From NCBI GenBank assembly GCA_964629825.1, contig CAZVUW010000020.1, positions 1-39,097 of the forward strand: a stretch of DNA of 39,097 bases, given 5' to 3'. How positions within the stretch are numbered: the first letter of the stretch is position 1; every line of letters begins with the position of its first letter. This document shows, one piece after another, positions 6,802-18,800 of the stretch. Source of the DNA: CAZVUW01 sp964629825. Its GTDB lineage: Bacteria > Actinomycetota > Nitriliruptoria > Euzebyales > Egibacteraceae. The notes beneath the pieces were generated by a model. That model ran no database searches. It worked only from the letters and a program-made list of their open reading frames with translations, and was not told the DNA's origin. The position numbers and the translations under genes are program-made.

Positions 6802-9800
6802 GTGCTCATCGCGAGCGTCTTTGCACGCGCGCGCCGAGTTCTCCTCGGCGTGCTGACCCTCTCCGTTCTTGCAGTCGCGGTGGCCTCGGCGGCCACGCCG
6901 GCGCCCGCGCCAAAGGAGCGGGCCGACGCGCCGCCTCCGGTGGAGGTCGTCATCACGGACGACGGGCCCATGCCGGCCACGGTCGTGGTCGTGCCGGGCC
7001 AGACCGTCCAATGGGTCAACCGGTCGGAACGGGTGCACCACCTGCGGGCCGAGGACGGCAGCTTCGACTCGGGTGAGCTGCTGCCCTTCGCCGGCTTCAG
7101 CACCTCGTTCGATGAGGGCGGCGCGGTCAGCTACAGCTCCGAGACCGACTCCTGGTGGACCGGCACCGTCCAGGTCGCCCTGAGCGAGCTGCCCGGCGAC
7201 CCGGCGGCGCCCGTCTCGGAGCACATCCCCGACATGCCGTTCCCCGAGGTCGACCCCGACGACATCTCGGTGCACCCCGAGGTGTTCGCGCACGCCTCGC
7301 GCACCCGTGCCCTCGTCGGCTTCCAGGCCGGTACCACCGTGGCGCAGGCCAACGCCGCGCTTGCCGCCACCGGCGCGCACATCATCGGTGGCCTCCCTGA
7401 CCTCGGCGTGCTGCTCGTGCGCGCGGACGATGATGAGGACTTCGCGGCGCTCGACGCCACCCTGGCCGAGCTCCGCACCACCCCTGGCGTCGCCTTCGCC
7501 GCGATGTCCTTCGGGGTCGCGGGCGACGCCCTGCCGAGCCCGGCCAACCCAGCCCTGAACGACTGGACCTGGGAGTACGGCGGCTCCGGCGGCAACTGGG
7601 GCCTGGAGGTGGCTCGCTTCCCACAGGCCTGGAACCTGCTCGACGAGATCCGTCGCCGCGGCAACCGCATAGGCACGGCCATCGTGGACGGCGGCTTCGA
7701 CTACCACGACGACCTGTCCGCCCTCGAGGTCCCCGAGGAGCTGTGCCGCGCCTCCGACCCGAGCAGCTGCCGTGACACCGGCAACGACAGCTGGTCGGTC
7801 GGCGACGTCCACCGCCGCCACGGCAACCACGTGGCCGGCACCATCGGCGCCGACTACTCGCCCCGCCCGGACGGCGGCATGGGCGTCAGCGGCGGCAACC
7901 CGGTCGCGCACATGACCGGCTACTCCATGGCCGGCTGGGGCGCCTTGCGCGACGGCGAGGAGGTCGGCGAGGTCGGCACGGTCTTCGACAAGCAGCTCGA
8001 GCTCTTCGCGCTGCTGCTCGCCAGCGACCAGCCCGAGCCGCTGCGGGTCATCAACTACAGCGCCGGTGCCGCGGTGTTCGACCACGAGGCCTGGCGCCAG
8101 CAGCTCCCGCGGCCGGCCTGCCGCCCCGGCACGCTCGACGACGACGTGCCGACGCTGCCCGGCTCGTCGCTCGAGTACTGCACCCCGGACAACTACGACC
8201 CCTGGCTCACGGAGTTCACGAACGTCGGCCGGGCCGCGGCCGAGGTGGCGCTCCGCGCCGCCCAGGCCAACGTGCTGATCGTCCAGTCGGCCGGCAACCA
8301 CAGCAACGGCGCCGCCAGCGACGGCCGCCACTTCTGCCCCGACGAGAGCCTGTCGTGCGGCCGCTACCCCATCCGCGCCGAGTGGACGCAGGAGTTCGCC
8401 TGGGCCGCGGCGCGCTGGGGTACCGACGACCTGCCGCAGACCGCCGGAGTGCCGAACCCGATCCTGGTCGTCGAAGGCATCGCCGACGACGGGTCCGTGC
8501 TCGCCATGTCCAACGTCGGCGGCGACATCGCGGCCCCGGGTGGCTCGGTCATGAGCACCGGCCTGTACGGCGACTACGCCACCATGAGCGGCACCTCCAT
8601 GGCGGCGCCGCACGTCAGCGCGGCCCTGGGCTACCTGCTGGCCTACAAGCCCGACCTCACCATCGAGGAGGCCCGCAAGGCCCTGATCGACTGGGCGCGA
8701 CCCGCTGCAGCCGAGCCCACCAGCGCGACCACCCTGTTCGACTGGAGCCGGCCGGTGCGGCACGGCCGCGACCCGCTCGGCTTCGGGGTCGTCGAGCCGC
8801 ACGACTCGTGGAACCGCATCGCGCCGCTGACCTGGCCGGTGGACCTGAACGCCTGCGGCTCGACCGTGAGCGGTGAGCGCGTCCAGCTCTACACCTGGGA
8901 GGTCGACGGCCAGGAGGTCGCCAAGACGACCAGCTGCCGGCACCGCCTCGAGCTCCCTGACCTCGGCACCTATCAGGTCACGCTGACCGCGACCACGCCG
9001 ACCGGGCAGACCGCCACCGAGACCCAGCAGGTCCAGGTGCGCGACTACTTCATCGCCTCCATCGGGGACTCCATCGCCTCCGGTGAGGGCGTGCCCGACA
9101 TCCCCAAGCCGAACCTGCTCACCCGACCCAGCTGGCAGGACCGGCGCTGCCAGCGCTCCGCCTACGGCGGGCCGCAGCTGGCCGGTCGGATGCTGGAGGC
9201 CGCGGACCCGACCGCCACGATCACGTTCCTGCACCTGGCCTGCTCGGGCGCCCGGATGATGTCGGACGCCGACGACCCGCAGGACACGCCGCCGGCCGAC
9301 GCCAGCGCCGACTCCGGCGGTCTGATGTCGCCCTACGTCGGCCAGCGCCCCACCGCCGAAGAGGCCACCCAGCCACTGCAGCCGCAGCTCGAGGCCCTGA
9401 AGGATCTCGTCGACACCTCCGGCCGCCAGCTCGACGCGCTGCTGATCTCCATCGGCGCCAACGACATGCGCTTCTCGGCCATCCTCAAGGACTGCCTGGT
9501 CGCCGTCATCAACGACTGCAACCAGAGCCAGGCCAGGGAGATCTTCGAGCGGCGCATCCCGCTGCTGGCCGCCCGCTACGACGAGCTGAACCGCCGCATC
9601 GCCCAGCACTTCCCCAACCTGGCGGCGCACCCCGAGCGGATCCTGATCAGCGAGTACCCGGATCCCACCAGCTCGGACGGCAGCGTGACCCTGGGATGCC
9701 TGGGCGTGAGCCAGGCGGACGCCGCCTGGGCCGCCAACGTCGTCGTCCCCGCGTTGAACCAGGCGGTGCGGGATGCCGCCAACCGGCACGGCTGGACGAT

Positions 9801-12800
9801 GGTCGACGGCATCAACCTCGGCGGCTTCTCCGGGCACGGCTACTGCTCGGACGACAGCTGGATCGTCAGCATCCCCCAGTCGCTGCTCCGCCAGGGCAAC
9901 GAGGACGGCGCCTTCCACCCCAACCGGACCGGCCACGCCCACTACGCCCGCCGCATCGTGGAGAAGCTGCCGACCGACGTGACGACGCGGGGCACCGCCC
10001 CCGCCAAGCGCGTGCCGTCGGCGCCGCGCCTCGACGTGTTCGCCTCGCTGCTCAGCCTGCCCGAGGCCGTGGACCACCTCGTCGACGTCAACGACGCCTC
10101 GGCCGACGGCAACCGCCGCATCGAGCGCACGCTGGCACCGGACGGCACCGTCATCGAGACGCCGGACGAGACCATCGGCGGGGCCGAGGGCGCGATGACC
10201 GCGCCCGACGGGCGCGTCGACCTGCGCGACCTGCGCCGCTTCCGCGACGCCTGGCTGCAGACCTGCCAGACCGACATGGCCGGCTCGGACTGCCCCGACA
10301 GGGCGCTGATCGAGCTTGATGGCGACGCCGACCACCCCAAGCGCGACCTCAACGGCGACGGCTGCGTCTACGGCACCCCCGACTGCCCCACCCCGGAGCA
10401 CGCCTACCCGCGCTTCGACTTCAACGGCGACGGCCTGATCGCGTTCGAGCGCTACCCGGACGGCACGCCGGCCAAGGCGCGTGTGCCGCTGCGCGCCGAC
10501 GGGACCCCGGCCGAGACCTGGGCCGACGCGACGTCGATGACCGACCTGGAGGTCCTGGCGAGCCGCTTCGCCGCCGATGAGGGCCTGGACGCCGCCGCCA
10601 TCGCCGCGCGCATGCACTCGGCGGACCTGGAGATCCACGCGCCCAAGCTGTTCACCAACGGCGTGACCGAGGTCGACGTCCAGGTGCGCTCGCACCCCGA
10701 CGGCGCAGTCGTGGCCGAGCACACGCTCAAGTCCCCGGACGAGTCCGCGATCGTCACCGTGCCGCTGAACCCGTCCGCGCCGCTGACCCAGCGCTTCTCG
10801 ATCCACGCCTCGGGCACCGGCACCGACGGCAGCGTCACCGCGGTGCCGCGGGTGATCACTGGGCTCGGCTTCGGCGCGGACCGGCGCCTCGACATCTGCT
10901 CCCGCTTCGACCTGCGCGCCAACCCCGATGTCGTCAAGCCGGGCGAGTCCGCGCTGGTCACGCTCGGCGTGATCACCTGCCCCGAGGACGGTGGCGACAT
11001 CGAGGTCGAGGGCCTGCCGGTGGCGTTCTCCGTCACCCCGGAGGGTGAGGGCCACGCCACCGTCGACCCGACGACGGCGACAACCGGCGCCGACGGCTCC
11101 GCCGAGACCTGGTTCCACGCCGGCACCGAGCGCACGGTCTACGACGTGACCGCCACGGTGGACCTCGGCGACGACCTCGAGGCCGAGGTCACGACGACCG
11201 TCCGCAGCGGCGAGCTGAAGATCCACTACCTGTGGCAGCAGACCACCGAGGAGTACTTCTCCGAGGGCACGACCCGCTGGCCCGCCCAGGCCAGCGACGA
11301 GACGCCCGACTGCGCCTCCGAGGTGCTGAGCAGCATCGTCCTCCGCTGCATCGACTGGACGCGGCTGGAGATCGACCCGGACGCCCCAAGCCCGACCCTG
11401 GTGCGCGAGGGCGTCCTGCGCGGCTTCGCCGACGACTTCACCCTCGACGAGCGCGTCAACGACGACCCGGTCACCTTCCTGCAGACCTGGCAGGTCAGCG
11501 ACCCCGACGGCTCCAACCCGCGGTCGGGCTCGCGGCGCATCACGTGGACGCCGCTCGACCCCACCCGCTACACCGATCACGAGGTCGACGAGGTCGCCGC
11601 GGAGGTGACAGACGACGGCCTGATCGTCAAGGGTCTGCACCGGCTGTCGGAGCTGGGCTATGCGCAGCAGGAGAGCATCAGCGGTGATGCCGCGCCGCTG
11701 ATCAGCAGCCACATCAACGGCAACCTCTCCGCCGGGTCGCTGTGGGCGCTGCACCACCGCCGCTACAACGACGACTACGAGTCAGGCGAGGGCACCTACT
11801 TCCAGCACGGCAGCGCGTTCAGCGAGCCGATCGAGCTCCAGCGCCTGCCGGACGGGACCTTCGAGCCCTACAACTTCTGCACCACGATCCGCGGCGACCA
11901 CACGACGACCGCGCCCGTCTACACCGGCCGCGAGATCATCGGCTACACCGAGTCGGGTGACCAGCGGGTCCCGCGCGTGGGCCGCAGCGCCACCTGGCTG
12001 CCGGGCGAGGTCCCGGTCGAGGCGGGTCCGGCGGGCGTCGAGCTCGAGATCGCGCTCGTGATGGTCGCCACGTTCGACGACGAGCCGGTGGAGCTCGAGA
12101 TCCCCGACTGCTCCGACCACCAGCCGCCGACCGCCGACTTCGTCTTCGAGCCGGCCGCGCCGGACGAGGGCAGCGCCGTCTCCTTCCGCGACCGCTCGCG
12201 GCACGGCACGCACGGCATCACGTCGTGGCGCTGGGACTTCGGCGACGGCACCACCAGCACCACCCGTTCGCCCGTGCACGCCTACGAGCAGAGCGGCACC
12301 TACACGGTGACCCTCACCGTCGTCGACAGCGAGGGCGGCGAGGCGACCATCACCAAGCCGGTCGTCATCGCCAACGTCCCGCCCACGGCCAAGATGCATG
12401 ACGTCACGGTGCCGGTGGGTGCGGAGATCACCATCCGCATCGAGGCCGACGACGTCAGCCCGGCCGACTACAAGGAGCTGCGCGCCCGCCTCGTCGGCAT
12501 CCCCGGCGCCGGGACGGTCGAGGAGACGATCGACACCGGCAACCTGACCATCACCGTCCAGGGCGCCTCGCACACCGCCGGCAGCTACCCGCTGACCCTC
12601 ACGGTCACCGACCCCGACGGCGGCACGGCCACGGTCTCGGCGACGCTGACGGTGGTCCCGGGCTCGCTCGTGGCCGACTTCATCACCGACCCGGCTGAGC
12701 CCGAGGTCGGAGAGGTCGTCACGTTCACCGACGCATCGGCTGGGACCGCGGCGATCACGGACTGGTCCTGGGACTTCGGCGACGGCAGCACCGCCACCGG

Positions 12801-15800
12801 TGAGCAGGTCGTGCACCGCTTCAGCGAGCCCGGCGCCAAGTCGGTCAAGCTGACTGTCACGGACGCCGACGGCGAGACCGCGACCACGACCCGCGTGGTC
12901 GTCGTCACCGAGCCGCCAGCTCCGGAGCCGGACTCCTACCCGTGCCCGGGCCTTGATGCGGCCGAATGCGAGTTCCTGCACCGCATCAACGCCTACCGCA
13001 TCGCCAACAACCTGCCGATCCTGCGCGTCTCGCCGACGCTGACGGCGGGCGCCGAGCGGCACAGCACTGACCTCGCCGCTCACCAGCGCGTCAGCCACGA
13101 CGGCAGCGACGGCTCGACGCCGCGCATCCGGGCGACCGAGGCCGGCTACCCCGAGGACACGCTGATCGGCGAGAACGTCCTGAACGCCCTGAACGGCACC
13201 GCCGAGCGCGCCTTCCTGCAGTGGCGCTACTCGCCGCCGCACGACGCGAACATGCGCCGCGGGCTCTACAAGGCCATCGGCATCGCCCGCGTCCAGGGCG
13301 ATGACGGGCTGTGGTACTGGACGACCAAGTTCGGCGACCTGGTGGACTCGCCCGGCGGCGGGCAGGCGGCGGCCACCCCCACGTCGGCGGCCACCCCCAC
13401 GTTCGATGTTGTTCTTGGCGCGCATTTCCGCCAAGAACAACATCCGGCGGCGGGCACCGGATCCATCCCCGGCTTCGATGTTGTTTTCGGCGAGCATTTC
13501 CGCCAAGGACAACATCCAGGGGTGGTGGCGGCCGGGCGCGTCACCACCGACGGGCCCACCGCACCCGCGCAGGACGAGCCGAGGACGCTCAAGCTGAGCG
13601 TCACCCCCTCGGGCGCCAGCGAGGGCACGGCGGAGGCCCGGATCGTCGAGACCGGTCCGCGACCCGCCTTCACCGTGGTGTCGGCCTACCCGAGCAAGGG
13701 CTACGCCGTCACGTTCGTCAACCGGTCCACCGACGCGGACGGCGAACCCATCGCCGCCGTGCTCGACCCCGGCGACGGCTCCGAGACGGTGACGATCCCA
13801 GCCGGCGGCAGCCACCGCCACACCTACGCCGACGAGGCTGAGGTCACAGCAGCGCTGACCGTCGAGGACGGTGGTACGCAGCGCGTCGCCAGCCTCAGGA
13901 TGGACGTCGAGACCAGGCCCGTGCCGCGCCTCGAGTACGACGGCGAGGACGACATGCGCCTGGGCGACGAGCTGCGCGTCTACGGCTCGCTCGGCCGCGG
14001 CCACTCCGGGGTTGCCGCCTCGCCGGTGATCGTCACCATCGACTCGAAGCGCACGGTTGTGATGGCCGACCGCTACCCCGAGGTGGGCGGCGGCATGGAG
14101 TTCCGCGACTACGTCGACGTCGAGGGCCTCGGCGCTGGCAGCTACGAGCTGGTGTTCGAGTTCCCCGGCAGCGATATGTTCGCCCCGGCGGAGCTGCGCG
14201 TGCCGTTCGCAATCCATGAGTGGCTGCCGCCGCGCGCCGACGCCGGCGGACCCTACGTGCACTACGTGGGCAGGACCATCGAGCTGGACGCCTCGTGGTC
14301 GTACGGGCGCGACGAGGTGATCGTCCGCTACGAGTGGGATCTCGACGATGACGGCGACTTCGAGCTCAGCGGCACCGAGTCGAAGGCGCAGCACGTCTGG
14401 GAAGAGCCACACGAGGGCGTCGTGCGACTGCGCGTCACCGACGCGCGCGGCGCACAGGTCGAGGCGACCGCGCCGGTGCGCATCGTGGCCGGCCAGCCGC
14501 CGCGCGGCTTCACCACCCGGGCGAGCGTCACCGACTCTGGAGAGCCCGCCGACGACTGGTCCGGCCAGCCGTCGATCAGCGCCGACGGCCAGCACGTCGC
14601 GTTCACCTCGCAGGCGCAGAATCTCACCGGGACCCAGCGCTACGTGTCGCAGGTGCTCGTGCGCGACGCCACCCGCGATACCACCGTGCTGATCAGCCGC
14701 GCCCTCGACGGCACGCCGGGCACCTACAGCAGCACGGAGCCGTCGATCAGCGCGGACGGGCGCTACGTGGCCTTCGTCTCGGCCGCGCCCAACCTGGTGG
14801 CCGCGCCGTCGACCACGCCGGGACGCAGCCACATCTACCTGTACGACCGCGACGCCGACGGCGACGGCATCTACGACGAGGAGGGCGCCACCGAGCTGCG
14901 CCTGGTCAGCTCCGCCGGCGGACAGGAAGGTCAGCGCTCCAGCTGGGAGCCGCGCATCAGCGCCGACGGCAGCACGATCGTCTACATGACCGACGCCGCG
15001 AACGTCGTCACCGGTGGGTCCGAGTGGGACAACCTCGCTGTCTACGACGTCGCCACCGGCACCACCACCCCCGCTCACCGCCTCCCGAACGGCACGTTCC
15101 TGCAGTACCCGGGGGAGCCGGCAGTCAGCGGTGATGGTCAGCGCATCGTCTTCGCGGCCCGGGACGAGAACTGGAACGAGGGGATCTTCCTCTACGACCG
15201 CCAGGCCGGGACGCTCGAGCGCGCCGACCGCTCCTCGACCGGCGAGGTCGCAGACTCCAGCAGCCAGGAGCCGAGGCTCAGCGGCGATGGCCGGCACCTG
15301 CTCTTCTACTCGTGGGCGCGCAACCTCGACTCCGCGGTTGACGGCGAGGACGGCGCCTACTACATCCGCGACCTGGTCACCGGGACGACCCGGCGGCTGC
15401 AGGTCCTGGACGTCCTCGGCGAGCCCGCTTGGATCAGCGACGTGCACGGGCTCAGCTGGGACGGTCGTCACGTGCTGCTCAGCTCGAGCACGCCCGCTCT
15501 GGTCGTCGGCAAGACGACGGGTCACGAGGACATCTTCGTCCTCGACCGTGACGCCGACGGGAACGGCATCTTCGACGAGCCGGACGGCATCTCCATCACC
15601 AGGGAGAGCGTCTCGAGCGCTGGCGAGCAGGCCGACACCTGGTCCTATGAGGCGGTCATGAGCGGTGGGCCGGGCAACCCGTTCCCGCGCTACGTGGCAT
15701 TCGTGTCCGGCGCACGGAACCTCGTCAACCCGCCCCAGCCGCAGTACGTCCAGAGCGTGTTCGTGCGCGACCGGGCGCCGGACTCCGACGTCGTGACGAA

Positions 15801-18800
15801 GCTGACCTATGACGGCCCGAGCAGCGGACCGGTCGGCGCCTCCCTCGAGTGGGCGGCGCGGCTGACCGACGCCGCCACCGGCGCCCCGCTGGCGGACCTC
15901 GACATCACGTTCACCCTCGGCTCGGTCACCCGCACCGTGCGCACCGACACGGACGGCTGGGCCCGTGTGACCGTCGTCCTCGACGGGCCGCCCGGCGAGC
16001 GGACCCTGTCCGTGTCCTTCGCCGGCGACACCGTCCGCTCGTCCGCCCGCGTCGATGTGCCGTTCGAGGTCGTCGGCAACACCGCTCCGGTGGCCGTTAC
16101 GGGCGGCTCGTATCGGGTCTTCGCCGGCGACGAGCTGGTCTTGGATGCCAGCGGCTCCAACGACGGCGATCCGGGCGACGCCGTCGTCGCCTGGGAGTGG
16201 GACCTCGACGGCGACGGCGACTTCGACGACGCCACCGGTGAGATCGCGACCCTGACCTGGGAGCAGGTCCAGGCCGTGCTGTGCGGTGGCACCTGCGCCG
16301 AGACCGGGCAGCACCTGGTGCGCCTGCGCGTCACCGACCGGGCCGGGGCCACCGCCACTGCAACCACCAGCGTGCACGTGGTCGTGGACTACGTGCTGGA
16401 GATCGGCCCGTCCTCGCAGGCGATCGCGCCGGGCGCCTCGAACGCCTTCGCGGTCAGCGTGCTGAGGGCTCCGAGCTTCGCCGGTGAGGTCGAGCTCTCG
16501 GTGGGCAGCCTTCCCTCGGGTGTCACGGCCGAGTTCGACCGCACCAGCCTCGGAGCGGCCGATGACGTTGCGGTGCTGACCCTTCGGGCCGCGTCCGACG
16601 CGCCGTCGCTGCGGTTCGACGTCACGGTCACGGGTGCCAGCGGTGCGGTGTCGCGCTCCGCGACGGCCTCGGCGCGCGTCGCCTACGGCCTGGTGCCGGT
16701 GTGCTACGGCTCCGTGGCGGGCGTGGTGACCGATGCCGCCAGCGGCGCCCCGATCGCCGGCGCCACCATCCTCTTCTCGAACGGTCACAAGGTGACCACC
16801 GACGCGGAGGGCCGCTACCGCTGGGATGACGCTCCCCTCGGGTCGTTCAACGCCCCGCTGAGCCACGGCGTCAGCGCGGACAAGACGGGCTACTGGGGCG
16901 AGAGCAAGGCGATCACGCTGATGTGCGGCGTGACCCGCCGCCTCGACCTGCAGCTGACTGAGCAGCAGCACGGCGCCCTCGGCGGCACCGTCGTGGTCGG
17001 TGAGCGCAAGTCGGACGGCACCATCGAGCCGACCGGCGAGCCGATCAACGGAGTCCGGGTCCGCATCATCTCCGGTGATGTCCCCGACGAGACGACCGGC
17101 GCGGACGGGTCCTTCGAGTTCGACCGGCTCCTGAGCGGCTTCGGCAACACGCCGCGCAGCTACACGGTTGAGGCGAGCGCCCCCGGCTACTGGACCCGGT
17201 CGCGCATCGTGACGGTCCGCCCGGGCGAGCGCACGGTCGAGGTGCTGCCGTTGGTGGCCCAGTGCCGTGGCACCGTCACCGGTGGAACTGTCACCAGGAT
17301 CGACGGCGGCGACGCGAGTGGCGCTGCCGTGTCGCTCGTGAGCCCGGGCGGTACCACGATCACCACGGTCCCGTCCGGTCCTGATGGCAGCTTCGCTTTC
17401 AACGAGAGCGTGCTGCTCGCCCAGGACAACGCGCCCGCCGCCTACCGGATCGAGGCGACCAAGCGCATCGGCGACGACCTGTGGAGCGGCGCGGCCGAGG
17501 CGCGCCTCGACGAGTGCGGCGCCGTCGTGGGCGGCAGCCCGACCCTGCGGCCGCCGCCGCCCCCGCCGCCGGCCGGCGTGGTGACCGGCGAGGTCCACGA
17601 CGAGGAGACCGGTGAGCCGCTCGGCGGCGCCCAGATCAGCATCGGTGGGCGCAACACCGCGACGGACAGCGAGGGCCGCTACACCGTCGTCGATGTGCCG
17701 CTCGGGTCGTGGCAGGTCACGGCGAGCCGGTCCACTCACTGGTCCGAGTCCGCCAGCGTCACGGTGACCGAGGGCTCGCCGGTCGAGCAGGACTTCGTGC
17801 TGCTGCGCCGCCGCACCGGCTCAGTGGAGGGCCGGGTGGTCGACGCCGAGACCGGGCAGCCGCTCCAGGGCGTCGCGATCCGGCAGGGCATCAGCGTGCT
17901 CGACACGACCGATGCCGACGGCCGCTACTCGGCGACCGGACTGGACCTCGAGCGGCGGAACGCTCCGGCGGACCGCTTCCTTCAGGCGACGCTTGACGGC
18001 TACTGGCCGGAGAGCGCCAGCGTGCGGATCAGCGCGGACGAGGCCGCCGTTCGGAACTTCGAGCTGCTGAAGCAGTGCGACACGGCGCGGATCTCCGGCG
18101 TCGTGGTGAACGCGTTCACGCTGGAGCCCATCGAGGGCGCCACGGTGAACGCGAGCGGGCAGAGCGTTCTGACCGACGCCGACGGCGAGTTCGTCATCGC
18201 CGGGATCGCCACGTCCACCGGCAACCAGCCGCGGCCGGTCACGGTGACCGCCTCGGCGCCCGGGTTCCACACCCAGAGCCAGCAGGTGACCGTCTTCTGC
18301 GGCGCCGACATCCGCGTCGAGTTCGGCCGCCCCGACACCGGGACCGGCACGATCATCGGCACGGTGACCAGCTCCGTGACCGGGCACCCCGTTCCGGGCG
18401 TGTTCATCGGCTCGGAGTTCGGCGGCTCGGCCGAGACCGACGAGACCGGCAGCTACCGCCTGACCGAGGTCCCCCTGGGCGAGGACGGCGCCGACCGCCT
18501 CTGGCGGGTCAGCGCCCTGCCCGAGGGCGCCGAGGCCAAGCACGCCGAGGTGACGGTGCGCAAGGACGCGGAGGTCCGCCAGGACTTCGTCGTCGACGTC
18601 GTGACGCGGCAGCTGATCGTGTCCAAGCAAGGCGAGGGCACCGTCGCCTCCGAGCCCGGCGCCGGCTACCACCTGGACGGCACCGAGGTCGAGCTGACCG
18701 CCGAGGCCGCACCCGGCTGGGAGTTCTCCCACTGGGATGTCAACGGCGAACGGATCGAGGAGACCTCGACGTCCGTGGTGCTGGACGCCGATGTCACGGC

